A DNA stretch of 64,000 nt, taken from contig NZ_RCCS01000004.1 in the NCBI RefSeq assembly GCF_003664185.1, positions 372,001 to 436,000 on the forward strand, read 5' to 3'. Source of the stretch: Tenacibaculum discolor. Its GTDB lineage: Bacteria > Bacteroidota > Bacteroidia > Flavobacteriales > Flavobacteriaceae. This document shows positions 25,221 through 36,305 of this stretch, one piece after another. The notes under the pieces were generated by a model. The model had not been told where the DNA came from, did no database searches, and was given only the letters and a program-made list of their open reading frames with translations. The position numbers were made by a program, and so were the translations under genes. Positions within the stretch are counted from its first letter, which is position 1, and each line of letters opens with the position of its first letter.

Positions 25221-26453
25221 ATGGAAAATTTACAAGCTATAAAACAACGCTTTGGCATTATCGGTAACGATGTGCAACTTGATCGTGCAATTGAAAAAGC
25301 GATTCGTGTTGCCCCTACCGATATTTCAGTACTTGTTACTGGTGAAAGTGGTGTTGGAAAAGAAAACATACCAAAAATAATTCATCAATTATCACACAGA
25401 AAACACGCAAAATACATTGCTGTAAACTGTGGAGCTATTCCTGAGGGAACTATTGATAGTGAATTATTCGGGCATGAAAAGGGAGCTTTTACAGGAGCTA
25501 CACAAACAAGAAAAGGGTATTTTGAAGTTGCTGATGGTGGTACCATCTTTTTAGATGAAGTTGGAGAATTACCTTTAACTACTCAAGTACGTTTATTACG
25601 TGTATTAGAAAATGGGGAGTTTATTAAAGTTGGTTCATCCCAAGTACAAAAAACAAATGTTCGTATTGTAGCTGCAACCAACGTAAATATGCACGAAGCT
25701 ATTTCTAAAGAGAAGTTTCGTGAAGATTTATATTATCGTTTAAGTACCATAGAAATTCCGCTACCTCCCTTAAGAGAACGTGGAGAAGACATTCATTTAT
25801 TGTTTAGAAAATTTGCTGCAGATTTCGCTCAAAAATACCGAATGCCTACTATAAGACTTGATGAAAATGCAGTAAAAGTTTTATTGAACTATCATTTTCC
25901 TGGTAACATTCGTCAATTAAAAAATATTGCAGAACAAGTATCAATTGTTGAAGAAGACAGGCTAATTACTCCTGAAAAACTAATTCAATATTTACCTGAA
26001 AACCGCAGTAATCTACCTGCTGTTGTAGGTGGCAGAACTACAAGTCAATCAGACTTTGCTAACGAACGAGACATCATGTATAAAATCTTGTTTGATATGC
26101 GTAATGACATTAATGATCTAAAAAAGCTAACGCTAGATTTAATGCAAAACGGAGACTCTGAACAAGTGCAAGAAGATAATCATCGTTTAATCGAACGTAT
26201 ATACCAAGATCAAGATTTATCAGAAGCTTCAAACATAGAGGTTGTGCAAATACCAAAATCGACGTCTCACCAAAGTGAGTATGATTATGCGGAGACTATT
26301 GAAGAAGATGAAAGCTTATCATTACAAGAAAAAGAAATTGAAATGATAAAAAAGTCTCTTGAAAAAAATAACGGAAAACGTAAGTTAGCCGCTAAAGAGC
26401 TAGGAATATCTGAAAGAACTCTATACAGAAAAATTAAGCAATACGACTTGTAA
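25221..26453 (+). CDS. Sigma-54-interacting transcriptional activator without receiver domain
   Basis: 410 residues. The AAA+ domain starts near residue 13: Walker A GESGVGKE, the sigma-54 contact loop GAFTGA, and Walker B GTIFLDEVGEL, followed by arginine-finger motifs. A Fis-type helix-turn-helix ends the protein (KRKLAAKELGISERTLYRK). There is no N-terminal receiver, GAF or PAS domain, so control must come from expression level, partner proteins or the insert at about 270-350. Conserved flavobacterial context is miaB upstream and lptE downstream. Confidence 0.93.
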   Translation: MENLQAIKQRFGIIGNDVQLDRAIEKAIRVAPTDISVLVTGESGVGKENIPKIIHQLSHRKHAKYIAVNCGAIPEGTIDSELFGHEKGAFTGATQTRKGYFEVADGGTIFLDEVGELPLTTQVRLLRVLENGEFIKVGSSQVQKTNVRIVAATNVNMHEAISKEKFREDLYYRLSTIEIPLPPLRERGEDIHLLFRKFAADFAQKYRMPTIRLDENAVKVLLNYHFPGNIRQLKNIAEQVSIVEEDRLITPEKLIQYLPENRSNLPAVVGGRTTSQSDFANERDIMYKILFDMRNDINDLKKLTLDLMQNGDSEQVQEDNHRLIERIYQDQDLSEASNIEVVQIPKSTSHQSEYDYAETIEEDESLSLQEKEIEMIKKSLEKNNGKRKLAAKELGISERTLYRKIKQYDL

Positions 26454-26489
26454 TCTATTTGTTTACTTTTACAACTCATTCAATTTTAA

Positions 26490-26996
26490 ATGAAAAAAAC
26501 TCTATATATAATATCGTTATTTATTGGTTTAACAACAATTATTGGTTGTGGAGCATATTCTTTTACAGGAGGTAATACTGGTGATGCAAAAACAATTCAG
26601 GTTGATTTTTTCCCTAACCAAGCTCCTTTAGTTGAACCAATACTTAGTCAAAAATTCACACAAGATTTACAAGATTTATTCACTCGCCAAACCAATTTAA
26701 CCTTGGTTAACTCTGGTGGTGATCTGCATTTTTCTGGTGAAATTGTTGATTATCGTATAACACCTATGAGCGCAACAGCACAACAAACAGCCGCTCAAAA
26801 CCGATTAACAATTACTGTAAATGTAAACTTTATAAACGCTTTAGAAGAAAAAGACAATTTTGAAAAACGTTTTTCTTTTTACTATGATTATGGGGCTGAC
26901 CAACAGCTAACTGGTGGAGTTTTAGAAACTGCCTTAAATGAGATACTAGAGCGTATTACACAAGATATTTTTAATGCCTCAGTTGCAAAATGGTAA
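26490..26996 (+). CDS. LptE-like outer-membrane lipoprotein
   Basis: 168 residues with an SPII leader (TTIIGCGAYSF, Cys20). The body matches the LptE family of Bacteroidota: GYSFTGG-like start, PNQAPLVEPILSQKFTQDLQDLF and a later ALNEILERITQDIFNASVAKW. LptE plugs the LptD barrel that inserts lipopolysaccharide in the outer membrane. It follows the sigma-54 activator by 36 bases; its 3' end overlaps the next frame by 23 bases. Confidence 0.88.
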   Translation: MKKTLYIISLFIGLTTIIGCGAYSFTGGNTGDAKTIQVDFFPNQAPLVEPILSQKFTQDLQDLFTRQTNLTLVNSGGDLHFSGEIVDYRITPMSATAQQTAAQNRLTITVNVNFINALEEKDNFEKRFSFYYDYGADQQLTGGVLETALNEILERITQDIFNASVAKW

Positions 26997-27744
26997 TTTT
27001 TTGAATAAGGATAATTACATACAGTTATTAAAAAAGCCTGAACTGATTTCGCAAGAACATCTTTCAGACATTACTGCTATTATTCAAGAGTACCCATACT
27101 TTCAATCAGCTAGAGCTCTTCGTTTAAAAGTTTTAAAGAATCTAGAAAGCTATAAATACAATAACGAGTTAAAAATAACAGCAGCTCACACTAGTGATAG
27201 AACTGTTTTGTTTGATTTTATTACTTCAAAAGCTTTTAAAGAAACGCCTAAAAAAGAAGAAAAAACAAGTTTAAAAGACAAAATTCTTCCTAAAAGAAAA
27301 TCAACAAAAGCTTCATCAGTAGAAGAGGATTTGGCTATAGGTAAACCACTTTCATTCACACAGAATGAAACCTTTTCTTTCAATCAATGGTTACAACTTT
27401 CATCAAAGAAAGCTATTGTAAGAACTTTAGACAATCAACCTTCAGAAAAGCAAATAAAAGAAGTACCTGTTAAATCTGAACATGATGCTATTATTGATCG
27501 TTTTATTGAAACTGCTCCAAAAATTTCTCGTCCTAGCAAGACAAATACCTCAGATATTAAGATATCCGAAAATCAACAAAGTAACCAATTAGCTACCGAA
27601 ACCTTAGCTAAGGTATATTTAGAACAAAAGAAATATGACAGTGCTATTCAAGCATATAAAATATTAAGTTTGAAATATCCAGAAAAAAGTGGTTTCTTTG
27701 CAGACCAAATTAAAAGAATACAAATTTTACAAAACAATAAATAG
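26974..27744 (+). CDS. TPR-containing hypothetical protein between lptE and secG
   Basis: 256 residues. The frame opens at an ATG inside the lptE end; a TTG at 27001, just after the lptE stop, is an alternative and would give 247 residues. The N terminus is helical, a Lys/Ser-rich middle (about 85-190) looks disordered, and one TPR-like helix pair lies near the C terminus (LATETLAKVYLEQKKYDSAIQAYKIL split over two helices). No signal peptide, so cytoplasmic. Function is unknown. The stop codon directly abuts the secG ATG. Confidence 0.8.
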   Translation: MPQLQNGNFLNKDNYIQLLKKPELISQEHLSDITAIIQEYPYFQSARALRLKVLKNLESYKYNNELKITAAHTSDRTVLFDFITSKAFKETPKKEEKTSLKDKILPKRKSTKASSVEEDLAIGKPLSFTQNETFSFNQWLQLSSKKAIVRTLDNQPSEKQIKEVPVKSEHDAIIDRFIETAPKISRPSKTNTSDIKISENQQSNQLATETLAKVYLEQKKYDSAIQAYKILSLKYPEKSGFFADQIKRIQILQNNK

Positions 27745-28089
27745 ATGACAACGTATACTTTACTTTTAGTTTTAATATTGATTGTTGCAATAGCATTAAT
27801 CTTAATTGTAATGGTTCAAAATCCTAAAGGTGGAGGATTATCTTCATCATTTGGAGGCGGTGGAGCTCAAAATATTGGAGGTGTACAAAATACAAATAGC
27901 TTTTTAGACAGAACTACTTGGACATTAGCTATTACTATGTTTGCATTAATTTTATTAGCAAACTTCGCTATTCCAAGAGGTAATGCAGCTGACGCTCCTC
28001 AATTAAATGAAACTTTAAACAATATTGAAACTACAACTACGCCTGCTACACCAGCAGCAACGGATACTGCTAAAGATAGCGCTCAGTAG
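27745..28089 (+). CDS. secG: Preprotein translocase subunit SecG
   Basis: 114 residues. Two membrane helices (about 3-23 and 53-72) surround the cytoplasmic loop with the SecG signature VMVQNPKGGGLSSSFGG. A Thr/Ala-rich tail follows. SecG joins SecYE in the inner-membrane export channel and helps SecA cycling. The gene starts directly after the stop of the TPR gene and ends the operon at a strong terminator. Confidence 0.95.
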   Translation: MTTYTLLLVLILIVAIALILIVMVQNPKGGGLSSSFGGGGAQNIGGVQNTNSFLDRTTWTLAITMFALILLANFAIPRGNAADAPQLNETLNNIETTTTPATPAATDTAKDSAQ

Positions 28090-28110
28090 TTTTTCACAAA
28101 ATAGAATATG

Positions 28111-28148
28111 AAATGCCAACGTAAATGACACGTTGGCATTTTTTTTAT
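28111..28148 (+). terminator. Terminator after secG
   Basis: AAATGCCAACGT pairs with ACGTTGGCATTT around a seven-base loop, followed by eight T. Confidence 0.9.
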
Positions 28149-28173
28149 TCATTAGTCTAATCTATTAGAAAAA

Positions 28174-28209
28174 TTGTCAGCAAAAATCTAATGGCATAAT
28201 TTCTGACAA
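28174..28209 (+). promoter_or_regulatory. Inverted repeat and sigma-54-like promoter before groES
   Basis: TTGTCAG (28174-28180) and CTGACAA (28203-28209) form a 7-base inverted repeat separated by 22 bases. Inside it TGGCAT at 28192-28197 and TGA at 28204-28206 have the 12-base GG-to-G spacing of a sigma-54 promoter, although the -12 box is imperfect (TGA, not TGC). No TAnnTTTG lies here. A stress-controlled groESL promoter is the likely meaning; the sigma factor is uncertain. Confidence 0.45.
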
Positions 28210-28253
28210 AACTTAACCAGTAAAAATTAATTTAATCAATCAAAATATATAAA

Positions 28254-28529
28254 ATGGGATTAAACATTAAACCTTTAGCAGACAGAGTTCTTGTTGAACC
28301 AGCTGCAGCAGAAACTACTACAGCATCAGGAATCATCATCCCTGACAACGCAAAGGAAAAACCACAAAAAGGTACTGTCGTAGCCGTAGGAAACGGAACA
28401 AAAGATGAGCCTTTAACTGTAAAAGTTGGTGATACTGTTTTATACGGAAAGTACGCTGGTACTGAGCTTAAATTAGAAGGAAAAGATTATTTAATTATGA
28501 GAGAAAGCGACATCTTCGCTATTATCTAA
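28254..28529 (+). CDS. groES: Co-chaperonin GroES
   Basis: 91 residues, normal length. Conserved [13 protein letters not shown], the mobile loop with [13 protein letters not shown] and [15 protein letters not shown] are all present. The heptamer caps GroEL and drives protein folding cycles in the cytoplasm. It has its own promoter region (28174-28209) and precedes groEL by 100 bases. Confidence 0.97.
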   Translation: MGLNIKPLADRVLVEPAAAETTTASGIIIPDNAKEKPQKGTVVAVGNGTKDEPLTVKVGDTVLYGKYAGTELKLEGKDYLIMRESDIFAII

Positions 28530-28623
28530 AATTTCTTTGCTATTAGCTTTTCGCTACTAGCTAATTAAACAAAAAAATTAAAAACTAAGCCAAAAGCTAT
28601 ATGCTAACGGCAAAAAAACTTAA

Positions 28624-30267
<1,644 letters not shown>

Positions 30268-30291
30268 TGGCGAATCGCCATAGATAGATAT

Positions 30292-30324
30292 AAAAAACCT
30301 CGGGACGTGTCTCGAGGTTTTTTT
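30292..30324 (+). terminator. Terminator of groES-groEL
   Basis: AAAAAACCTCG and CGAGGTTTTTT enclose an inner GAC/GTC stem with a G-T pair; a T run follows. Confidence 0.9.
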
Positions 30325-30494
30325 ATAACCGAAAGTCTCACCCCTATCAATACAAGTCTAAAAATCTGAAAATATTACAGAAAAGAACTCCGCTAAACAC
30401 AATAGTCTGTATAACAAATCTTTAGTTTTAAATAATTACAATATTTATTTTTATCTAAATTGTGAGTATTGAAACCCTAAAAACTAAATTAATT

Positions 30495-31475
30495 ATGTTA
30501 AAAAAATATGGTTTTATTGTGTTTGTTTTTTCTATTTTCCTAATAGCTTGTTCCACAGAAAGTGAAGATGATTTAATTAAAGGTAACGGTTCTTACGAAA
30601 CACCAACATTACTAAATAAAAGTGCTGGTACATTTCAAATTACCTCTCACTTTGATAATTGGCTTCAACAAAACGGTTATGGCTCTTATAATTTTAAAGG
30701 CAGTATAGGTTACAGTTATGGTGGAAAAACTTCTAGCTCTGAAACACTAAATAATCAACCTATTATATTTATACATGGTAATAGTGATAAAGCTGAAGGT
30801 TGGGGAGAACCTATAAACTATTTTCTAAATAATGGATACAACACTAGTGAATTATATGCCTTTACCTGGGGAAATGCAAATCCTTATAATGCTTCTTCTA
30901 ACTATCATAGTAAGGAGTTTTTACAAAGGATTAGGGTTTTTATACAAGCTGTTAAAAATTATACTGGTGCTCAAAAAGTAGATGTAATTGGTCATTCTAT
31001 GGGTGTTACTTTAGGTAGAAAAGCTATAAAAGGGGGGAATGCCTACGATCAAGCTTATGGTTACTATAACTTAGGCACCCCATTAAACTACGTCGATACT
31101 TTTGTAGGAATTGCAGGTGCTAACAGAGGTTTAACATCATGTTATTATTCAGGCACTGGAGTACTAACTTGTAATGATGTTAATGGTTTTTACCCTGGAT
31201 ATCTTTTCTGGGGAGCTGGTCCTTATGGAGTTTCTAATTTTCTAACAGAATTAAATAATAACCCTACAAAAGAAGCGAATAAAGTTTATTCTATATGGAG
31301 TTCTGCCGATCAAGTTGTTGGTTATGGTTGTATTGTTTATGGGGAAAATACTTGTAGAATAAACACCCAAGATGGAGAAAAATATTACAGTTCTGCTCCA
31401 TACGGTCATTTTGGGGTTAAAAACTTATCGGGATACTATCAATTACAAATGGTAAAATACCACAGTACTTATTAG
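30495..31475 (+). CDS. Lipase class 2 family lipoprotein
   Basis: 326 residues from the ATG at 30495; an in-frame GTG at 30462 would add 11 residues before the leader. The SPII leader ends in IFLIAC. The alpha/beta hydrolase core shows PIIFIHGNSDKAEGW (oxyanion region) and the nucleophile elbow VIGHSMG; a His near the C terminus (APYGHFG) fits the catalytic triad. The family contains secreted triacylglycerol lipases/esterases. Here it would be tethered to an envelope membrane. Single gene, terminator at 31498. Confidence 0.87.
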   Translation: MLKKYGFIVFVFSIFLIACSTESEDDLIKGNGSYETPTLLNKSAGTFQITSHFDNWLQQNGYGSYNFKGSIGYSYGGKTSSSETLNNQPIIFIHGNSDKAEGWGEPINYFLNNGYNTSELYAFTWGNANPYNASSNYHSKEFLQRIRVFIQAVKNYTGAQKVDVIGHSMGVTLGRKAIKGGNAYDQAYGYYNLGTPLNYVDTFVGIAGANRGLTSCYYSGTGVLTCNDVNGFYPGYLFWGAGPYGVSNFLTELNNNPTKEANKVYSIWSSADQVVGYGCIVYGENTCRINTQDGEKYYSSAPYGHFGVKNLSGYYQLQMVKYHSTY

Positions 31476-31497
31476 GTAATTAGTTTGTTTGTTAACC

Positions 31498-31528
31498 AAA
31501 AATCCTCGAGATTCTCTCGAGGATTTTT
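31498..31528. terminator. Bidirectional terminator
   Basis: AAAAATCCTCGAGA pairs with TCTCGAGGATTTTT around a three-base loop, between convergent genes ending at 31475 and 31537. Confidence 0.9.
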
Positions 31529-31536
31529 ATTTATTT

Positions 31537-32514
31537 TTATATTTTTCTCTCTACAACATAATCTATCATTTGTAGTAAAGAGTCTTTATAATCTGAATCA
31601 GGGTAATTATTAAGAATAGCTAACGCTTTGTTTTTATAATCGTGCATTTTGGCAGTAGTATATTCTAGCCCACCATTTTCTTTTACAAAAGCAATAACTT
31701 CTTTTACTCGTTTTTTATTTTTATTATGCTTTTTAACCGAGTTGATTAACCACGATTTTTCTTTTGGAGAACAAGTATTCAATGTATAAATCAATGGAAG
31801 TGTCATCTTTTGTTCTTTGATATCTATTCCCGTTGGCTTACCTATTTTATCTTCTGTATAATCAAACAAATCATCTTTAATTTGAAAAGCAATACCAATA
31901 TACTCTCCAAACTTTCGCATTTGTTGAACAGTTTCGTTATTTGCTCCAACCGATGCTGCACCAATACCACAACAAGCTGCTATTAACGTAGCTGTCTTTT
32001 GACGGATGATTTCAAAATAAACCTCCTCTGTAATATCAAGTTTACGAGCTTTTTCAATTTGTAATAATTCTCCTTCGCTCATTTCTCGAACAGCTATAGA
32101 AATCAGCTTTAACAAATCAAAATCTTCATTATCTATAGACAACAATAGCCCTTTAGAAAGTAGATAGTCACCTACTAAAACGGCTATTTTATTTTTCCAA
32201 AGCGCATTAATTGAGAAAAAACCTCTACGGCGATTACTATCATCTACCACATCATCATGCACTAAGGTTGCTGTGTGAATTAACTCTACCACAGATGCTC
32301 CTCTATATGTACGTTCATCAAAACCACCATTAGAAACCATTTTGGCTACTAAAAAAACAAACATTGGTCGCATTTGTTTTCCTTTTCTACGAACGATATA
32401 ATAAGTTATTCTATTTAATAGTGGAACTTTAGACAACATCGAGTCTTTGAACTTAGTTTCAAAGAGTTCCATTTCTTTAGCAATCGGAAGTTTTATTTGC
32501 TCTACTGGCTTCAT
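31537..32514 (-). CDS. Polyprenyl diphosphate synthase (trans-isoprenyl)
   Basis: 325 residues from the ATG at 32514 (the longer frame needs a TTG). The two aspartate-rich motifs are present: LVHDDVVDDSNRRRG (first, about 85) and QIKDDLFDYTED (second, about 212). Such enzymes condense isopentenyl diphosphate onto an allylic primer; a flavobacterial member like this most often makes the side chain of menaquinone (octaprenyl/heptaprenyl), but chain length cannot be read with certainty. Monocistronic, divergent from a small membrane protein gene. Confidence 0.9.
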   Translation of the reverse strand: MKPVEQIKLPIAKEMELFETKFKDSMLSKVPLLNRITYYIVRRKGKQMRPMFVFLVAKMVSNGGFDERTYRGASVVELIHTATLVHDDVVDDSNRRRGFFSINALWKNKIAVLVGDYLLSKGLLLSIDNEDFDLLKLISIAVREMSEGELLQIEKARKLDITEEVYFEIIRQKTATLIAACCGIGAASVGANNETVQQMRKFGEYIGIAFQIKDDLFDYTEDKIGKPTGIDIKEQKMTLPLIYTLNTCSPKEKSWLINSVKKHNKNKKRVKEVIAFVKENGGLEYTTAKMHDYKNKALAILNNYPDSDYKDSLLQMIDYVVERKI

Positions 32515-32541
32515 ATTAGTGAACAAAAATAAGAATAAATA

Positions 32542-32841
32542 ATGTTTACTTTTGATTTAAAAAAAAATATGAAACATTTAAAGACAAGAGGACTTATTTT
32601 TCTTATAATCTGTATCTCTTTTATATCATTTGGTATTTATATTTCTGACAGTAATCAGCGTTCTTGTTTAGGTAACCCAATTATTTTACCGTACACTTTT
32701 TTGGGTGTTCCTTCTATATTTTTATTAGGAATATTAGATGTAATTGTATTGGCTTTCTCAAAAAAACTAAAATTTTATAAAGCTATATTTAACTTAAGTT
32801 TAATGCTGCTCTCTTTTCTTATCATTTTTTTGTTCATGTAA
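32542..32841 (+). CDS. Small hypothetical membrane protein
   Basis: 99 residues (an internal ATG at 32569 would give 90). Three membrane helices are predicted: about 17-33, 47-70 and 79-98. I do not recognise a family. The 3' end is two bases from the convergent rlmN stop, with no hairpin between them. Confidence 0.6.
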   Translation: MFTFDLKKNMKHLKTRGLIFLIICISFISFGIYISDSNQRSCLGNPIILPYTFLGVPSIFLLGILDVIVLAFSKKLKFYKAIFNLSLMLLSFLIIFLFM

Positions 32842-32843
32842 GC

Positions 32844-33884
32844 CTAAGATTTATTCGCTAATTGCCCACAAGCTGCATCAATATCTTTTCCTCTAGAACG
32901 ACGTACATTTACCACAATATCGTTCATTTCAAGATTTGAAATATAATTATTTAAAGCTCTATCTGAAGCTTGCTGAAATTCTCCATCATCTATTGGGTTA
33001 TATTCAATTAAATTGACTTTACAAGGAACATAACTACAGAATCGAACCAACGCATCAATATCTTCTTTTCTGTCGTTAATTCCATTCCAAACAACATATT
33101 CATACGTTATTTTTCGTTTTGTTTTTTCATACCAATATTCTAATGACTCTTTTAAATCTTTTAACGGAAAAGTAGAATTAAATGGCATTATAGATGTTCG
33201 AACTTCATCTATAGCAGAATGTAAAGAAACAGCTAAATTAAAACGCACCTCATCATCTGCCATCTTTTTAATCATTTTAGGCACACCAGAAGTTGACACT
33301 GTAATCCTACGTGCTGCCATTCCTAAGCCTTCTTTTGAAGTTATTTTATCAATAGCTTTAATTACATTATTATAATTCATTAAAGGCTCTCCCATTCCCA
33401 TAAAAACAATATTTGATAATTTATGGTTATGGTATAATCTACTCTGCTTGTCAATCGCTACAACTTGATCGTAAATTTCATCTGCATTCAAATTACGCAT
33501 ACGTTTTAAACGAGCTGTTGCACAAAACTTACAGTCCAAACTACAACCTACTTGACTAGATACACAAGCAGTAGTACGTTTTTCAGTAGGAATTAAAACT
33601 GACTCTACAATTAACCCGTCATGAAGTTTAATTGCATTTTTAATAGTACCATCATTACTACGCTGCATTGTATCAACTTCAATATGATTGATTACAAAGT
33701 TTTCATCAAGCATTTTTCTTGTTGCTTTAGATAAACTTGTCATATCATCAAACGAATGTGCTGCTTTATGCCATAACCATTCATATACTTGGTTACCACG
33801 AAAAGCTTTATCTCCGTTTTCAACAAAAAAATCACGAAGCTGTTCTTTGGTTAATGCGCGTATGTCTTTCTTCTTTAGTGTCAT
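32844..33884 (-). CDS. rlmN: Dual-specificity RNA methyltransferase RlmN
   Basis: 346 residues. The radical SAM motif is CSLDCKFC, preceded by SQVGC. The catalytic Cys pair is completed by a Cys near the C terminus (DIDAACGQL). A helical N-terminal domain begins with a KEQLRDFF stretch. RlmN methylates C2 of A2503 in 23S rRNA and A37 in some tRNAs. It is separated from queA upstream by a terminator. Confidence 0.96.
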   Translation of the reverse strand: MTLKKKDIRALTKEQLRDFFVENGDKAFRGNQVYEWLWHKAAHSFDDMTSLSKATRKMLDENFVINHIEVDTMQRSNDGTIKNAIKLHDGLIVESVLIPTEKRTTACVSSQVGCSLDCKFCATARLKRMRNLNADEIYDQVVAIDKQSRLYHNHKLSNIVFMGMGEPLMNYNNVIKAIDKITSKEGLGMAARRITVSTSGVPKMIKKMADDEVRFNLAVSLHSAIDEVRTSIMPFNSTFPLKDLKESLEYWYEKTKRKITYEYVVWNGINDRKEDIDALVRFCSYVPCKVNLIEYNPIDDGEFQQASDRALNNYISNLEMNDIVVNVRRSRGKDIDAACGQLANKS

Positions 33885-33901
33885 CTAGTGCAAAAATACA
33901 C

Positions 33902-33930
33902 AAAACCTCACAAGTTACTTGTGAGGTTTT
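33902..33930 (-). terminator. Terminator of queA
   Basis: AAAACCTCACAAGT pairs with ACTTGTGAGGTTTT with a one-base centre, so the terminal pairs open into a small loop. It lies 22 bases past the queA stop. Confidence 0.85.
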
Positions 33931-33952
33931 GTTAATGGTTTAAAAAACTATT

Positions 33953-35002
33953 TTATAAAATTAACATCGCATCTCCGTACGAGTAAAATTTATATTTTTC
34001 TTTTATTGCTTCTTGGTATGCTTCCATAACAAAATCGTGTCCTGCAAATGCAGATACCATCATTAACAATGTTGATTTTGGTGTGTGGAAGTTTGTCACC
34101 ATACAATTAGCTATACTGAAATCATATGGAGGAAAAATAAACTTGTTAGTCCATCCTTCAAAAGCGTTTAATTGATTGCTTGAAGACACTGATGATTCAA
34201 TAGTTCTCATCACTGTAGTACCTACTGCACATACTCTTTTCTTATTAGCAATAGCATTATTCACCATATCTGCACTAGCTTGTGGAATAACGATTTGCTC
34301 AGAATCCATTTTATGCTTTGATAGGTCTTCAACCTCAACTGGGTTAAAGGTACCTAAACCTACATGCAATGTTGTTTCAGCAAAATCTACTCCTTTAATT
34401 TCTAAACGTTTCATTAAGTGTTTAGAGAAGTGTAAACCTGCAGTTGGTGCTGCTACTGCTCCTTCGTGCTTTGCAAAAATAGTTTGGTAACGGTCTTCAT
34501 CTTCTGGTTCTACCTCACGTTTAATATATTTTGGTAATGGTGTTTCACCTAACTCTATTAATTTCTTTCTGAATTCTTCGTAAGGTCCATCAAATAAGAA
34601 ACGTAATGTTCTACCACGTGAAGTAGTATTATCAATAACCTCAGCTACTAAACTTTCGTCTTCTCCAAAAAATAATTTATTACCTATTCTTATTTTTCTT
34701 GCTGGATCTACTAATACATCCCACAAACGATTTTCAGCATTTAACTCACGTAATAAAAATACTTCAATACGAGCTCCTGTTTTTTCCTTATTTCCGTACA
34801 TACGGGCAGGAAATACTTTCGTATTGTTTAACATCATTACATCTCCTTCATCAAAATAATCGATTAAATCTTTAAATAGTTTATGCTCGATTTTTTGTGT
34901 GTCACGGTGCAATACCATTAATCGTGCTTCATCTCTGTGTTCTGAAGGATATTCTGCCAATAACTCTTTTGGCAACTCAAAATTAAAATTTGATAATTTC
35001 AT
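33953..35002 (-). CDS. queA: SAM:tRNA ribosyltransferase-isomerase QueA
   Basis: 349 residues, usual length. It transfers and isomerises the ribosyl part of SAM onto 7-aminomethyl-7-deazaguanine in tRNA to make epoxyqueuosine. Family motifs: [19 protein letters not shown] at the N terminus, [26 protein letters not shown], and [20 protein letters not shown]. It follows aroA by 67 bases on the same strand and ends at a terminator. Confidence 0.97.
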   Translation of the reverse strand: MKLSNFNFELPKELLAEYPSEHRDEARLMVLHRDTQKIEHKLFKDLIDYFDEGDVMMLNNTKVFPARMYGNKEKTGARIEVFLLRELNAENRLWDVLVDPARKIRIGNKLFFGEDESLVAEVIDNTTSRGRTLRFLFDGPYEEFRKKLIELGETPLPKYIKREVEPEDEDRYQTIFAKHEGAVAAPTAGLHFSKHLMKRLEIKGVDFAETTLHVGLGTFNPVEVEDLSKHKMDSEQIVIPQASADMVNNAIANKKRVCAVGTTVMRTIESSVSSSNQLNAFEGWTNKFIFPPYDFSIANCMVTNFHTPKSTLLMMVSAFAGHDFVMEAYQEAIKEKYKFYSYGDAMLIL

Positions 35003-35069
35003 TTGTAAAATTTTCTTAACGGTGGCAAATATACAATTTCAACATAGGGGTTGTCAAGCGATTGCCATA

Positions 35070-36299
35070 TTATTTTATGGTAACATTCTGAATTCCTACA
35101 TAAAACATATCTTTCCAAAAATTTCTATACGACTTAGTAACAACCTCAGCATCTAAAATTTCAATAGAAACTTTCAATGCTAATGGTGCAAACGCCATCG
35201 CCATTCGATGGTCATTATAGGTAGCTATTTGAATGTTTTCTTTAATTTCTGAAGATGATTTTAAATGTAAACTTTCATTAGTTACAGAAATATCAGCTCC
35301 TAGTTTTGTTAGCTCCTCACGTAATGCTTCTAAACGATCGGTTTCTTTAATTTTTAACGTATGTAATCCTGATAAATCACAAGCAATTCCTAACCCGAAG
35401 CATGTAACTGCAATAGTTTGTGCAATATCTGGTGCATTTTTTAAATCTTGTTCGAATACTTCTGAATTATGCTTTTTTTCTTTTGTTAAAAGAATTGTAT
35501 TTTCTTCAAAAGTGGTAGTCACCCCAAAATTCTTGTAGATTTCCTCTAAACAACTATCTCCTTGCAAACTATCTTTTTTATAAGCTGATAATTTCACAGA
35601 AGAACCTACTTCGCTCAATGCTATAATCGAATAAAAATAAGATGCTGAACTCCAGTCAGACTCTACAACTACTGTTTGCTTTTTTATAGTTGATTTTGGT
35701 TTGATTTTTATAAACTGCCCTTCAAACTTAGCCTCAACCTCTAATTGATGTAACAACTGTAAAGTCATGTTGATATAAGGAACCGAAGTAATTTCTCCTA
35801 TCAATTCGATTTCCAATCCTTTTTCTAAACTTGGAGCAATCAACATTAATGCTGAAATGTATTGACTGCTTACATTTCCATTAATTGAAACTTTATTCTT
35901 CGTTAGTTTTTTCCCTGATATTTTAAGTGGTGGATATCCTTCTTTCTCAATATAATTAATATCTGCTCCTAAATCACGTAAAGCATCTACTAAAATTTGT
36001 ATTGGTCGGTTATGCATACGTTCTGAACCTTGCAGTACTTTTGTAACACCTTCTTGTGTTGCAAAAAAAGCAGTTAAAAAACGCATCGCTGTTCCTGCAT
36101 GCCCAACATCAGCTATAGTAGCACCTGAAGATAACGCTTCTTGCAAATGGTGCGTATCATCAGAGTCTGATAGATTTTCTATCTGTAAATCTGGATATAA
36201 TTGCTGTAAAATCAACAATCGATTTGATTCACTTTTTGACCCTGAAATCGTTATATGAGTATCCGAATTAAACTCTTCGGTTTTTAATCTTAAATCCAT
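35070..36299 (-). CDS. aroA: 3-phosphoshikimate 1-carboxyvinyltransferase (EPSP synthase)
   Basis: 409 residues. Motifs: SGSKSESNRLLIL at the N terminus (shikimate-3-phosphate site), HAGTAMRFLTAFFA, KETDRLEAL and NDHRMAMAFAPLAL. It makes EPSP, the penultimate precursor of chorismate, hence aromatic amino acids and menaquinone. It is the third gene of a minus-strand run after a pyrophosphohydrolase and a small membrane protein. The motif GTAMRF replaces the usual GTAxR, a normal variant. Confidence 0.95.
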   Translation of the reverse strand: MDLRLKTEEFNSDTHITISGSKSESNRLLILQQLYPDLQIENLSDSDDTHHLQEALSSGATIADVGHAGTAMRFLTAFFATQEGVTKVLQGSERMHNRPIQILVDALRDLGADINYIEKEGYPPLKISGKKLTKNKVSINGNVSSQYISALMLIAPSLEKGLEIELIGEITSVPYINMTLQLLHQLEVEAKFEGQFIKIKPKSTIKKQTVVVESDWSSASYFYSIIALSEVGSSVKLSAYKKDSLQGDSCLEEIYKNFGVTTTFEENTILLTKEKKHNSEVFEQDLKNAPDIAQTIAVTCFGLGIACDLSGLHTLKIKETDRLEALREELTKLGADISVTNESLHLKSSSEIKENIQIATYNDHRMAMAFAPLALKVSIEILDAEVVTKSYRNFWKDMFYVGIQNVTIK

Positions 36300-36305
36300 A
36301 AAAAA

